Shown here in pieces: positions 40,283 to 48,948 of a stretch of DNA of 51,339 nucleotides. The translations under genes and the position numbers were made by a program. Within the stretch, counting starts at the first letter, position 1, and each line of letters opens with the position of its first letter. The DNA comes from a virus. The notes under the pieces are model-generated. The model worked only from the letters and a program-made list of their open reading frames with translations, was not told the origin of the DNA and ran no database searches. Location: positions 1 to 51,339 of the IMG/VR virus record IMGVR_UViG_3300035698_011830; one strand, 5' to 3'.

Positions 40283-43200
40283 GCGGGAATGCCGGTAGGG
40301 TAGTCGGTGGCGCTATGGGCGCTGCGGTTGGGTTCTCGGTCGGGAACCCTTGGCTTGGTGCGCAAATCGGAATGTCCCTCGGTGGCTACATCGACGGCGC
40401 TCATCGGAAGAACCAAGCGGGTCAATATCCTCCCGGACCAACGCTTGACTTCGTCGATCTCCAGACCGTGGAATGGGGAACTCCAATCCCTACGCTCTTC
40501 GGGACGTTCGCTCTCGGTGGTCAAGTCATTTGGGCGAAGCCGGTCACCGGAGACGGGGCATACAATCCCTATGAGTCGAGTTTCGCGATCGCGTTTTGTG
40601 CCGGAGAGATGCAATCTGTTGTTCGGATTTGGGCAGACGAGCGCGTAGTCTACAACCGCGGAGTTCCGTCCCAAGGCGGATCAAACGCGACCTATCGGTA
40701 TCAGTACGCGGAAGACATTCGTCCATACGTTGGCTCCGAGTCCCAACTCCCAGATCCCTATATTGACGAGTGGGAGACCGACAAGGGTAGACCCTCTCCG
40801 GCGTATCGCGGACTCTGCTATGTCGTCTTCCAGAACTTGATTCTCAACGAGACCTTCGGATACCGGGTTCCGCGGATCCGTGCGGAGGTCACTTCCGCAT
40901 TTGCGGAACTCGTCCCGGCGGAAGTCGTTCCGATCTATCCTACGAAACTTTACGAGGAGGATCCGGGAGCGGGGACCGCTCTCGTCCGACAGTTCACCGG
41001 TTTCGACTCTCCTTGGGAAAGCCTGTCGAATGGCGGATTCACCAATGATGGGCGAGTTTCGAACTACGGTGTATTTTCGCTCCATGAACCCTATTCGGCA
41101 TCGACGACATCGATGAACGGGTCTCTCTCTGTCACGGTCCTCTACGGATCGTGCATGGTCCAGAGTCTCGCTGGTCCATTCTCCGGATTCGGTCAGTTCT
41201 TCTCTCTGTCGACTGGTAGCGGGAGCCAGCGCGGAAATCTGTTGGTCAATGCGGATGGGCGTCTCCGGGTCGTCGATTCCGTCGGTAGTACCGTTGCGGA
41301 GTCCTCAGATGGGGCGATAACGGGCGCTCTATCGCGGGTCGATTTCGGGATCATCGGAAACGGGTGCATCGTCCGGGTCAACGGGGTCGAGGTAATTAAC
41401 GTTACCTCCGGCGGGTTCTTCTCAACCGGTATCGGTGCTTTTGTTGTCGGCCATAATTCTGGGTTCACTGGTGGGCTCTGCGAAGGTGGGCGGCTCTACG
41501 CGGCTTGCATATCCACGGTCGCGTTCATCCCCGGCGGGTTCTTCAGTGTTAACCATACCGCAACAACGAATCCGAATAATGCCGGAGATTGGCGAGCGTA
41601 TACAGCTTGCAGCCCAGTAACTAACGGTTGGTCTGGTCTCGCGGACCCTGTTTTTTTCGGGGACTATCCGGAAGACGGAATCAAGTCGACCTATACCAGA
41701 CCTCTCGCGGACGCGGACGGCGGGTCCGGTGGATCTCACGAGATCTCCGCAAGCGTCCCGGGAACCGACTATGTCCGAAAGTTGGCCGTCAAGACGTGGG
41801 TTGCAGGGGAACAGATCTTCACCGGTGGTGGTCTCTCGGGTTGTAGTGTTTGGCAAACCGGTGGGACGTCGATGGGTGTGGCGATTACCGTTGACGGAAC
41901 TCCGACCTCACGCGTTGCGTCTGGATTCCCGGGTTCTGGACTTCCCGGAAGTCTCGGGATGTTCCAAGCGGCTAATGGGGCCGGATCGATCTCCGTTGTC
42001 TGGGAAAACGGGACATCTTCGGGTCCTATCTGCGGGCATATGTCCGTGTCGATCCTTTCTGTTGGAGCGGAGTTCGAAGTCGATCAACCGGACATCGAGA
42101 CGGCGATTGAGCCGGGAGATAATATCGTCTTTTCTCCGGACTTCCTCCATCTCGTCTTCGAATCCGGGGGACATTGGGCGCGGGTCAACTCCGAAAACAA
42201 CGCGGTAACTCTCACGCGGAACTATCAGATTGCTTCCGACGATGGAGCCTCTCGGATTCCTTACCTCGATTGCGATTTCGACATTGGCCTAGATTTCAAA
42301 ATCTACACTACGCAAAAGGCGAGCGACGACCCGGATTCCGAGACCGCTTGGATTGTCCGCTTGCAGCAAGACACGTTCGAGGTCCAGTTCTCGACGTATG
42401 AGACGATCCTATCTCCGTCGTTCGTGAGAGTCTGTCGGAGTACCAGCTTCCCATACATGGCGATAATTGGGGACAGCGGGTCAAAGATCTATTGGGTCCG
42501 GTCGGATACCTTGCGTTTCTACAATCTCAGTTCATACCCGATCGATGCAATCGTCGGGTTCGAGTTCGTTTGTCTCGACTTCGACGATGACACCGGCGTT
42601 CTCTATGCGGCGATGAACGGTAACACGAGTTCGACGGATGGTCAGAGTTGGCTTTACAAGATACAGGCTCGGACCGGTGACGACGTGCCGGAGATCCTCG
42701 ACATCGTCGACATGACCGCATATATCGCGGGGACGGTTAGCGTCATCAAGTTTGCGGAGACGATCGGTCTCATAGTCGGATCGTCGACGACGGACGAGAT
42801 ACTTTGGTCCAACGGGACGTTTTCCAATGCTCTCGTCGGTCCGGAGGTAACGACTTCGACGAACCTTGTTCCGACGTATTCCAAAAGTTCTTGGCGTCAT
42901 CCGGTGCAAGGCGGATTCCCTGTCATGTTCTTCCGCCAGACGACGGAACGGGTCGCGCGTCTGGATCTCATCGTGCGGGAGATTGCGGAAATCTGGGACG
43001 TCGACGACGACGCTCCGAAGCCATCTCTTGAGTACGGGTCTTGTTGGGATCGGCGCGGGTTCTCTCTCTACTGCGGCGCTACGTGGCCGTCTCCCGAGGA
43101 CGCGCGATACGCTCGGGTCTTCCTCGGTCGAGGGAATCCGAAGGTCATCACACTCGGAGGGATCGTCGGTCAGATCTGCGAACTCTGCGGTTTGTCCGCA

Positions 43201-44805
43201 TCTCAATATGACGTTACCGAATTGACCCGAGAGATTTGGGGATACTTGATCGACAACCGGATGGACGGTGCGGAAGCGATCGAGCCTCTCCGATTGGCGT
43301 ATTTCTTCGATCCGGTCGAGTCCTCAGATGGAGTCATCCAGTTCCCTCTGAGGGGAGGGACGACGATAGCGGCGGAGATCCCGGAGGATGACCTAGCGGC
43401 GTTCGAGTACGGCGGGAGTCCTCCGGACGAGTTCGTCCTCACGCATCTTCAAGAGATCGAACTTCCGTATGGAGTGGAAGTCTCCTTCCCGAATCGCCAA
43501 CGATCCTATCAGTGGAGCTTGCAGCGAGCGACGAGACCGACAGCGTCGACGACTCAAGACCTCAACGCGGTCTTTGTCCCGGTGGCAATGACGGAAGAGG
43601 AGGGGTCTCAGATCGCGGAGAAGATCCTCGGTTCAGTTTGGGTCAACCGTGACCAATGCCGGTTCATTGTCTCCTTCCGCTATATCCATCTCGAACCGGC
43701 GGACCTCGTCGAGGTCACTCATTCGGGCGTCACCTATACCGTGAGGATTGACACTCTCTCAGTAGTCGGGAAGACGATTGAGATCGAAGCGTCTGTTGAG
43801 TCCTCCTCGTCCTATTCCTCGTCGAGTACCGGGGTTGGTGGAGAAGTACCAGAGGATCCGGTAGCTCCGGGGAGTTCTCAGGCGGTCCTATTGGATCTCC
43901 CACCGATTGCAGGGACTACGGCTCTCGATCCTGGAATCTATGTCGCGGCGTTCGGATTCTTGGAGAACTGGCCGGGATGCCAAATCGATATCTCCAAGAA
44001 CGGCGGTTCGACTTGGGAGCCTCTCGCGGGCGTTCGTCAGATTGGGTTAGTCGGGAAGACAAAGAACGCTCTCCCGGACTGCGGGTCTCCTTGGGTCCGA
44101 GACGCGGCGAACTACGTTGACGTCTATCTCATCACTCCAGACGAGACCCTCGACACCATCACGGAAGAGGAGTTCCTCACGACTCACGGGAACCTTTGTG
44201 CAATTGGGGAGGAGATCGTCCAGTTCCGTTCTGCGGTCCTACAGACTAGCGGCGCGTGGAGGTTGAGCAACTTCCGGAGAGGTCGTCGCGGAACCGAGTT
44301 CGCAACCGGCGGACATGAGATCGGAGAGGACTTCGTCCTCCTCGACCTTTCCCGGGCTCAGTTCGCGACCTATGCGGTCGAGGATGCAAACCGGGATATC
44401 CTCTTCCGGGCTGTTACGGTTGGGAACTTCGACGACGACGGAGAATATTTGACGTTCTCCTCAGAGATCCGAAACATGAAGCCTTGGTCTTTGCAGCATG
44501 TTGGGTCCTATCGGAACGGATCGGACGATATCACTTTGACCTGGAAGCGGCGTGCGCGTTACTCAAACGGATGGATTGACGGAACGGGTCCGCCACTTTG
44601 CGAGACAACCGAATCCTATGAAATCGACGTAGTCCAAGGGTCGACGGTAATCCGGACCATCACGGCCACAACGGCGACTTGCCAATATACGGCGGCTCAA
44701 CAGACTTTGGACTCTCTCACTCCGGGCGATCCGGTAGCCTTCAAGCTCTATCAACTCTCTTCGGTCATCGGTCGCGGGTTCGTCACGGCGTACACTGCGA
44801 ACTAA
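40279..44805 (+). CDS. GTA-type tail baseplate/host-specificity protein
   Basis: ATG 40279 overlaps the peptidase stop. The 1508-residue protein starts with a Gly-rich membrane-like stretch (VVGGAMGAAVGFSVGNPWLG) and FVDLQTVEWGTPIPTLFGTF, the typical start of GTA gp15-like hub proteins. Residues about 220-640 are a beta-rich insertion (SLSVTVLYGSCMVQSLAGPF). A conserved part with LGGIVGQICELCGLSASQYD and FDPVESSDGVIQFPLRGGTT follows near residues 960-1035. A Ser-rich SSSYSSSSTG linker lies near 1180, and RLSNFRRGRRGTEFATGGHE is a late signature. It forms the tail tip and probably contacts the receptor. Confidence 0.85.
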   Translation: MSGNAGRVVGGAMGAAVGFSVGNPWLGAQIGMSLGGYIDGAHRKNQAGQYPPGPTLDFVDLQTVEWGTPIPTLFGTFALGGQVIWAKPVTGDGAYNPYESSFAIAFCAGEMQSVVRIWADERVVYNRGVPSQGGSNATYRYQYAEDIRPYVGSESQLPDPYIDEWETDKGRPSPAYRGLCYVVFQNLILNETFGYRVPRIRAEVTSAFAELVPAEVVPIYPTKLYEEDPGAGTALVRQFTGFDSPWESLSNGGFTNDGRVSNYGVFSLHEPYSASTTSMNGSLSVTVLYGSCMVQSLAGPFSGFGQFFSLSTGSGSQRGNLLVNADGRLRVVDSVGSTVAESSDGAITGALSRVDFGIIGNGCIVRVNGVEVINVTSGGFFSTGIGAFVVGHNSGFTGGLCEGGRLYAACISTVAFIPGGFFSVNHTATTNPNNAGDWRAYTACSPVTNGWSGLADPVFFGDYPEDGIKSTYTRPLADADGGSGGSHEISASVPGTDYVRKLAVKTWVAGEQIFTGGGLSGCSVWQTGGTSMGVAITVDGTPTSRVASGFPGSGLPGSLGMFQAANGAGSISVVWENGTSSGPICGHMSVSILSVGAEFEVDQPDIETAIEPGDNIVFSPDFLHLVFESGGHWARVNSENNAVTLTRNYQIASDDGASRIPYLDCDFDIGLDFKIYTTQKASDDPDSETAWIVRLQQDTFEVQFSTYETILSPSFVRVCRSTSFPYMAIIGDSGSKIYWVRSDTLRFYNLSSYPIDAIVGFEFVCLDFDDDTGVLYAAMNGNTSSTDGQSWLYKIQARTGDDVPEILDIVDMTAYIAGTVSVIKFAETIGLIVGSSTTDEILWSNGTFSNALVGPEVTTSTNLVPTYSKSSWRHPVQGGFPVMFFRQTTERVARLDLIVREIAEIWDVDDDAPKPSLEYGSCWDRRGFSLYCGATWPSPEDARYARVFLGRGNPKVITLGGIVGQICELCGLSASQYDVTELTREIWGYLIDNRMDGAEAIEPLRLAYFFDPVESSDGVIQFPLRGGTTIAAEIPEDDLAAFEYGGSPPDEFVLTHLQEIELPYGVEVSFPNRQRSYQWSLQRATRPTASTTQDLNAVFVPVAMTEEEGSQIAEKILGSVWVNRDQCRFIVSFRYIHLEPADLVEVTHSGVTYTVRIDTLSVVGKTIEIEASVESSSSYSSSSTGVGGEVPEDPVAPGSSQAVLLDLPPIAGTTALDPGIYVAAFGFLENWPGCQIDISKNGGSTWEPLAGVRQIGLVGKTKNALPDCGSPWVRDAANYVDVYLITPDETLDTITEEEFLTTHGNLCAIGEEIVQFRSAVLQTSGAWRLSNFRRGRRGTEFATGGHEIGEDFVLLDLSRAQFATYAVEDANRDILFRAVTVGNFDDDGEYLTFSSEIRNMKPWSLQHVGSYRNGSDDITLTWKRRARYSNGWIDGTGPPLCETTESYEIDVVQGSTVIRTITATTATCQYTAAQQTLDSLTPGDPVAFKLYQLSSVIGRGFVTAYTAN

Positions 44806-44820
44806 GGAGCCAAGAAAAAC

Positions 44821-45609
44821 ATGACGACAACTCCGAGACTCCAAGTCTCCGAAATGACCGAGGGACAGATTGACAAGGAAGGGACGTTCAACGAGGCGAT
44901 CCGGCGCGCGGAGATCATGGGAATGTCCGGGATCGTCCAGGACCGGACTGGAACTCCTCCGGGATCTCCTTCGGACGGAGACGCGGTCCTCGTCACGACG
45001 GGAACCGGTGACTTCGCCTCTCAGGACGACGGAATTGCTTTTGCAATGTCGTCGGTCTGGTATTTCATCGATCCATATCCGGGGATGCGCGTCTTTGTCA
45101 CGGACGAGGCTAGGGAGTATCGATACGTTGACTCCTCTCAAGGTTGGATAGCGTCCAACTCTCTCCTCAGTCTCCCGGACATTTCTTCAACGACTCTCGC
45201 GGGCGGAAGCGGTTACGTCCTCACGATCGCGGACGATGAGTCTTCCGCGTTCTTCACCGAGAACCCGTTCGACGTCGAGGTTGGATTCGAGGGACTCCCG
45301 GGGAATGCAGAGGTGGTCAAGCGGATCATAATGGCGCGTCCATGCCGGTTTGATCCGGACTTCATCGGGTCCGTCGGAGATACAGAAATTGCCTCGACCG
45401 GATCCGTGGACTTCTCAGTCCAAGTGGACGGCGTCGAGATCGGGACGGTCAACGTCAACTCCTCAACATTCACCTTCAATACAACGGCGTCTGTAACTCA
45501 GACGGTCGACGCGGGAGAGGTCATCACCGTTGTTGCTCCGTCGACGGCGGACGCGACCCTTGCAGATTTCTGTTTCACTTTGAAGGGTTGGTACTACCTC
45601 GCAAGTTAG
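44821..45609 (+). CDS. DUF2793-like tail fibre protein
   Basis: ATG 44821 follows TAAGGAGCCAAGAAAAAC. TTTPRLQVSEMTEGQIDKEG, TFNEAIRRAEIM, PPGSPSDGDAVLVTTGTGDF and WYFIDPYPGMRVFVTDEARE fit the DUF2793 domain common after tail-tip genes. The second half (VDFSVQVDGVEIGTVNVNSS) is a beta-sandwich-like part. It is likely an accessory fibre or receptor-binding protein. Confidence 0.75.
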   Translation: MTTTPRLQVSEMTEGQIDKEGTFNEAIRRAEIMGMSGIVQDRTGTPPGSPSDGDAVLVTTGTGDFASQDDGIAFAMSSVWYFIDPYPGMRVFVTDEAREYRYVDSSQGWIASNSLLSLPDISSTTLAGGSGYVLTIADDESSAFFTENPFDVEVGFEGLPGNAEVVKRIIMARPCRFDPDFIGSVGDTEIASTGSVDFSVQVDGVEIGTVNVNSSTFTFNTTASVTQTVDAGEVITVVAPSTADATLADFCFTLKGWYYLAS

Positions 45610-45622
45610 AAAAGGAGCCAGG

Positions 45623-46582
45623 ATGAGATCACTTGTCTTTGCGGCGGGAGGGATGAAGATCTTTCGGACTGCGGGTTGGGCGTCGATGGTCCTCCCTGAG
45701 ATCGAGTTCGATTCCGTTGTGGGCGTCTCCGCGGGCGCAATCTATGGGGCGAAGCTCCTCTCAGAGATGGGCGCGGGAAAGAGCCAGGGGGACGCAACGC
45801 GGGAGGTCGAGACCTTCCTTCTCGATCGTCTCGTCGAGTTCGAGGACATCGGTTCCAAGCGGTCACTCCTGAAGGTTGGTTGGGACGAGATCCGGCGGAA
45901 GCCATTCCGCGGACTCTCGGACATGACTCGGATGAGTCGTCTCCTCGAAACCGAGATCTCCCATGCGGATATTATCCAATCCGGAAAAGGAATCTGGGTT
46001 GGATATGTCGATGTCGAGACGCGTTCGTTCGTCTCGATCAAGGCGGAGAACCTAATCTATCCTTTCTGGGAGCGGGTCCGGGCGAGCGCATCGATTCCGA
46101 TCCTCATGGATCCTATGAACTTCAGGGATGGGCATTCCGCGGTCGATGGTGGTTTGATCGAGTCGGCTCCTCTCGGTCCCGCGATCGACTCCGGAGCAAC
46201 GGAGATCATCGGCGTTCTTTCCCACCCCAAGAGGGATAGCTCTCCCAGACCGAAACCGGTCACTCTCCGGAATTGGGTCGAATGGACGTCTGACGTTGCG
46301 GCCTCGACAATCCTTCACGGGGATTTGAGAGAGGCGGACATGAGGACGCGTCTCGTCCGTGCGGGTCAACCGTTCAAGGCGTCCGATGTCGCGGTCGATC
46401 TCTACATAGACTATCCGGTGAGACCGGTCGAGATCGGGTTCGATTGGAACGTCGATGATGCGGCGCGCGCGGTAGCACAAGGGCGCGCGGAGGGTGCTCT
46501 CTTCTTGACCAAATGGAGAGCGTTGGAAGCAACCAAAAGAAAGGGACCGGTCGAGATCGGGTTCGATTGGGAACGTCGATGA
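45623..46582 (+). CDS. Patatin-like phospholipase, C-terminus disturbed
   Basis: ATG 45623 follows AAAAGGAGCCAGG. LVFAAGGMKIF (residues 4-14) is the Gly-rich oxyanion region, GVSAGA (34-39) carries the nucleophile Ser36, and DGGLIESAPL (175-184) carries the Asp of the dyad. The enzyme would cleave acyl ester bonds of membrane lipids. After residue 265 the gene enters a 123-base tandem duplication. The second copy has one extra G, so the frame ends at GPVEIGFDWERR instead of running to the ancestral end KRKATT. The catalytic part is intact. Confidence 0.8.
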   Translation: MRSLVFAAGGMKIFRTAGWASMVLPEIEFDSVVGVSAGAIYGAKLLSEMGAGKSQGDATREVETFLLDRLVEFEDIGSKRSLLKVGWDEIRRKPFRGLSDMTRMSRLLETEISHADIIQSGKGIWVGYVDVETRSFVSIKAENLIYPFWERVRASASIPILMDPMNFRDGHSAVDGGLIESAPLGPAIDSGATEIIGVLSHPKRDSSPRPKPVTLRNWVEWTSDVAASTILHGDLREADMRTRLVRAGQPFKASDVAVDLYIDYPVRPVEIGFDWNVDDAARAVAQGRAEGALFLTKWRALEATKRKGPVEIGFDWERR

Positions 46583-46668
46583 TGCGGCGCGCGCGGTAGC
46601 ACAAGGGCGCGCGGAGGGTGCTCTCTTCTTGACCAAATGGAGAGCGTTGGAAGCAACCAAAAGAAAGG
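46422..46668 (+). repeat. 123-bp perfect tandem duplication with 1-base insertion
   Basis: Copy one is 46422-46544 and copy two 46545-46668. The copies appear identical except for one added G in copy two (GATTGGAACG against GATTGGGAACG). The unit is 41 codons long. The ATG of the following lysozyme gene lies in copy two and has an out-of-register partner in copy one (46513). Confidence 0.9.
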
Positions 46669-47140
46669 CAACGACTTGATCGACATCAACCAACTTCGGG
46701 ACCTCGTCAAGTCGGAGCTTTCTCGTTGGCAACCGGAAAAGGGTCAACACTTCGCCTCTCCTTGGGCGGTCAATCTCCTCCTCGGGACGATCGCTCAAGA
46801 GAGCCATCTTGGAACGTACCTCCGACAGCTTGGAGGCGGACCGGCTCTCGGGATCTGTCAGATGGAACCCTCGACCTTCCGATGGTTGCGGACGAAGTAT
46901 GGACAACGCTTCCCGGGGCGTGAACTCTGGGAACGGGAAGTTTCCGAGTTGGTTTGGGACAACCGTCTTGCGATCCTCACTTGTCGTCTCCGCTACGTTG
47001 CCGATCCGAAGCCGATTCCGGAAGACCTCGACGGTATAGCGCGATACTATAAGAGGGTCTATAATACGGAACTCGGGGCGGCAACTCCGGAACAGTTCGT
47101 CCGGAACTATCGATCCCTTGTCTTGAGAGAAGACAACTGA
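46637..47140 (+). CDS. Lytic transglycosylase-like endolysin
   Basis: ATG 46637 lies within the tandem duplication. LLLGTIAQESHLGTYLRQLG and GGPALGICQMEPSTFRWLRT contain the catalytic Glu (QES) and the GICQM motif of the lysozyme/SLT superfamily. ILTCRLRYVADPKPIPEDLD and YYKRVYNTELGAATPEQFV are later family parts. At 167 aa with no signal peptide it is the best endolysin candidate. Confidence 0.7.
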   Translation: MESVGSNQKKGNDLIDINQLRDLVKSELSRWQPEKGQHFASPWAVNLLLGTIAQESHLGTYLRQLGGGPALGICQMEPSTFRWLRTKYGQRFPGRELWEREVSELVWDNRLAILTCRLRYVADPKPIPEDLDGIARYYKRVYNTELGAATPEQFVRNYRSLVLREDN

Positions 47141-47149
47141 GGAGGTCTC

Positions 47150-47614
47150 ATGAACTGTAGGACGGGACTCATCGGAGCGGCGCTTGCGTTGCTCCTTTCT
47201 ACCGGCGGATCGGTCGAGGCGGAAGCGGATGACCTCTGCGGGCGCGTTACGATCGAGTACGGGCAACCGGACACTCTCCGTCTCGAATGCACACTCCCGG
47301 GGAGAGTCGTCGAGATCATTATTTCCTACGCGGAAGATGATTCCGTGGTTGTCATGCCGGACGGAACGCGGGTCCCGTGGCCGCCGGACACCGGCGCTCT
47401 CCCTCCCGAGGAAGATTGGATCCCATACTTCTCCCTACCGGGTCACCGGACGGGAGTCTATCTCCTCACGTGGAACGGAGTCCCGTTCGACATGAAGGAG
47501 ACGTCTCCCTCCGGGTCCTTCACGGCGACCGTTCCACCGACACCGGTCGGGTCCGGAGGAGCGGCGGTCCGTGCTATCTGGATCGGAGACGATCGGAGCC
47601 TTTCCGGAGGTTGA
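47150..47614 (+). CDS. Exported hypothetical protein (154 aa)
   Basis: ATG 47150 follows GAGGAGGTCTC. Residues 1-26 (LIGAALALLLSTGGSVEAEA) are a signal peptide with cleavage near AEA. The mature part is beta-rich with two cysteines (DLCGRV, RLECTL) and Pro-rich loops. No family recognised. It lies next to the endolysin, so a spanin-like or envelope role is possible but unproven. Confidence 0.6.
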   Translation: MNCRTGLIGAALALLLSTGGSVEAEADDLCGRVTIEYGQPDTLRLECTLPGRVVEIIISYAEDDSVVVMPDGTRVPWPPDTGALPPEEDWIPYFSLPGHRTGVYLLTWNGVPFDMKETSPSGSFTATVPPTPVGSGGAAVRAIWIGDDRSLSGG

Positions 47615-47697
47615 TATCTTCCCGCGCGGACGGGCGATCGTCTGTCCCAATCCCTTCCTCTCTCTGGTGTTGTCAGAACCGACTAAGAGCAAAGACT

Positions 47698-47730
47698 GGA
47701 GAGGTCTCCCCGACCTCTCCTCTCTTTTCC
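47698..47730 (+). terminator. Rho-independent terminator
   Basis: GGAGAGGTC (47698-47706) and GACCTCTCC (47712-47720) form a perfect 9-base stem with a TCCCC loop, followed by TCTCTTTTCC. It ends the late operon upstream of the gene at 47754. Confidence 0.75.
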
Positions 47731-47753
47731 ACCTCCTTCGAAAGGAGCCTCGA

Positions 47754-48251
47754 TTGCTCAACAAGGAACAGATTTTCGGGATGTTGGCGACACTTGGGTC
47801 GAATGCCCCATCCTGTCCGCATCACCCCTATACTTCGGTCGCGATTGTCGACGGATACGGAATCGTTCACGTCGTCGCGGGCGCTCTCCCGGACGAGAGA
47901 GACTCCCGGGATTCGTGCGTCTGTCGGACGGCGCTCGCTATGACGATGAAGGAGGGACCGGGGATTGGAGGAGTAGTTCCGGACCGGCGGACGATCTGTC
48001 TGAACTATCGGAGCGCGCCAGAGATCGCAATCCGGACGGCGGCGGCGCTCGGGAGACCGATTCGCGGGACGGTCGCTTTCCTCTACATCGGGACAGAGGA
48101 CAAGTTCGATCGGGATCGATTCCGGTTGGAGATAGACACTCTCTGCGGCGCTCTCGTCTCGGTCATCTTCGTTCAGAACCGGAGCGCGGAGGTCTGGGAG
48201 ATCAACCCGTCTCAGTCGGGTCAACCTCCCTTCCCGGGTCTCTCAGCCTAG
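47754..48251 (+). CDS. Hypothetical protein (165 aa, TTG start)
   Basis: TTG 47754 follows GAAAGGAGCCTCGA, which decides the start. The product includes MLATLGSNAPSCPHHPYTSV, DSRDSCVCRTALAMTMKEGP and a C-terminal VSVIFVQNRSAEVWEINPS. No family recognised. It lies just after a terminator, so it may be transcribed by readthrough. Confidence 0.5.
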   Translation: MLNKEQIFGMLATLGSNAPSCPHHPYTSVAIVDGYGIVHVVAGALPDERDSRDSCVCRTALAMTMKEGPGIGGVVPDRRTICLNYRSAPEIAIRTAAALGRPIRGTVAFLYIGTEDKFDRDRFRLEIDTLCGALVSVIFVQNRSAEVWEINPSQSGQPPFPGLSA

Positions 48252-48533
48252 ATACCAGAGATCCGCGGCGCGGTCCGCCTTCCATCCGCTCATGGTCGAC
48301 GCCCTGGTCGAGGGAGCCGTCGAGCGCTCGAGCTACGACGCGGGCCTGCGAACACTACGGCGCGCCAGGCGAAGAAGAAGGACACGGGCAAGCTCCGGAA
48401 CTCGATCACGATCATCGGCAAAGACGAAACCGGGAAAGTAGTCATCGAACGCGGGCAGTTGACGAAGCTTCGAGAAGCTCATCGTCGCGCATCTTATGGG
48501 CCGCCCTGGACCGCTCCGCGTCCTTCCGGATGA
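48252..48533 (+). pseudogene. Frameshifted remnant of foreign composition
   Basis: Two fragments in different frames look coding: MVDALVEGAVERSSYDAGLR (from 48292) and, in another frame ending at the TGA 48531-48533, KKKDTGKLRNSITIIGKDET followed by GKVVIERGQLTKLREAH. Neither has a ribosome binding site. Codons (CTG, GGC, GCC) differ from the phage body. I read it as a decayed or chimeric gene piece. It fills the first half of the 550-base space before 48802. Confidence 0.4.
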
Positions 48534-48594
48534 GCGCATACATCGATTTGTTCTTCCAATCCTCCATCTCTCGGAACGGTTGGTCATATACCAT
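48442..48594 (-). CDS. Possible minus-strand small gene (50 aa)
   Basis: A minus-strand ATG at 48594 opens MVYDQPFREMEDWKNKSMYA, then LIRKDAERSRAAHKMRDDEL, ending at 48442. The codon use is like the phage body and the sequence is helical and charged. It overlaps the tail of the remnant on the plus strand. No clear ribosome binding site. Confidence 0.35.
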   Translation of the reverse strand: MVYDQPFREMEDWKNKSMYALIRKDAERSRAAHKMRDDELLEASSTARVR

Positions 48595-48635
48595 CCCAAG
48601 CTCGACCGGACCATCAACGGGACGGAGAATTGAGA

Positions 48636-48772
48636 GATTGCGGGATGCGACCGTTCAACGTGCGGAATGCATTCGCGCGGACTGGGACCTCCAGACTCGT
48701 ATCCCGCAATTTACTGATACAGAATGACTTGCACAAAAGCAACCGGTTGGCACGCTTCGTTCAACTATAGAT
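48636..48772 (+). promoter_or_regulatory. Composite promoter P3 with inverted repeat
   Basis: GATTGCGGGATGCGACCG (48636-48653) resembles the upstream elements of P1 and P2, and TTGGCACG is at 48747-48754. ATTGCGGGAT (48637-48646) has a perfect inverted partner ATCCCGCAAT (48701-48710), and GAATGCATTC (48665-48674) is a palindrome between them. The ACGACTTA box is degenerate (TGACTTG) and the -12 GC is replaced by TC, while TATAGA follows, so this copy differs. It precedes the gene at 48802. Confidence 0.45.
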
Positions 48773-48801
48773 CCGAAGCCAGCAACCAAAGGAGCCACAA
48801 G

Positions 48802-48915
48802 ATGAAGAACAACGCCTCCAATCTCGTCGCACTGACCGCCGCTCTCGGGACTCTCGCCTTTGCGGTTCTCCTCGTCGTCGAACTCGGTCCGCTCCTCTCC
48901 CGTCTTGCTGGATAG
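48802..48915 (+). CDS. Single-helix membrane protein (37 aa)
   Basis: ATG 48802 follows CCAAAGGAGCCACAAG and promoter P3. ASNLVALTAALGTLAFAVLL forms one membrane helix. A small holin-like or regulatory membrane peptide; the downstream partner is also a membrane protein. Confidence 0.55.
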   Translation: MKNNASNLVALTAALGTLAFAVLLVVELGPLLSRLAG

Positions 48916-48948
48916 CGGTCCTTGTTGCGGAGGAGTATTCTTAGCGTC

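Noticed and set aside
46052-47266. Minus-strand open frame of 404 codons over the patatin and lysozyme genes
   Set aside because: It mirrors the tandem duplication and the well-supported plus-strand genes; Arg/Pro-rich, no family features.
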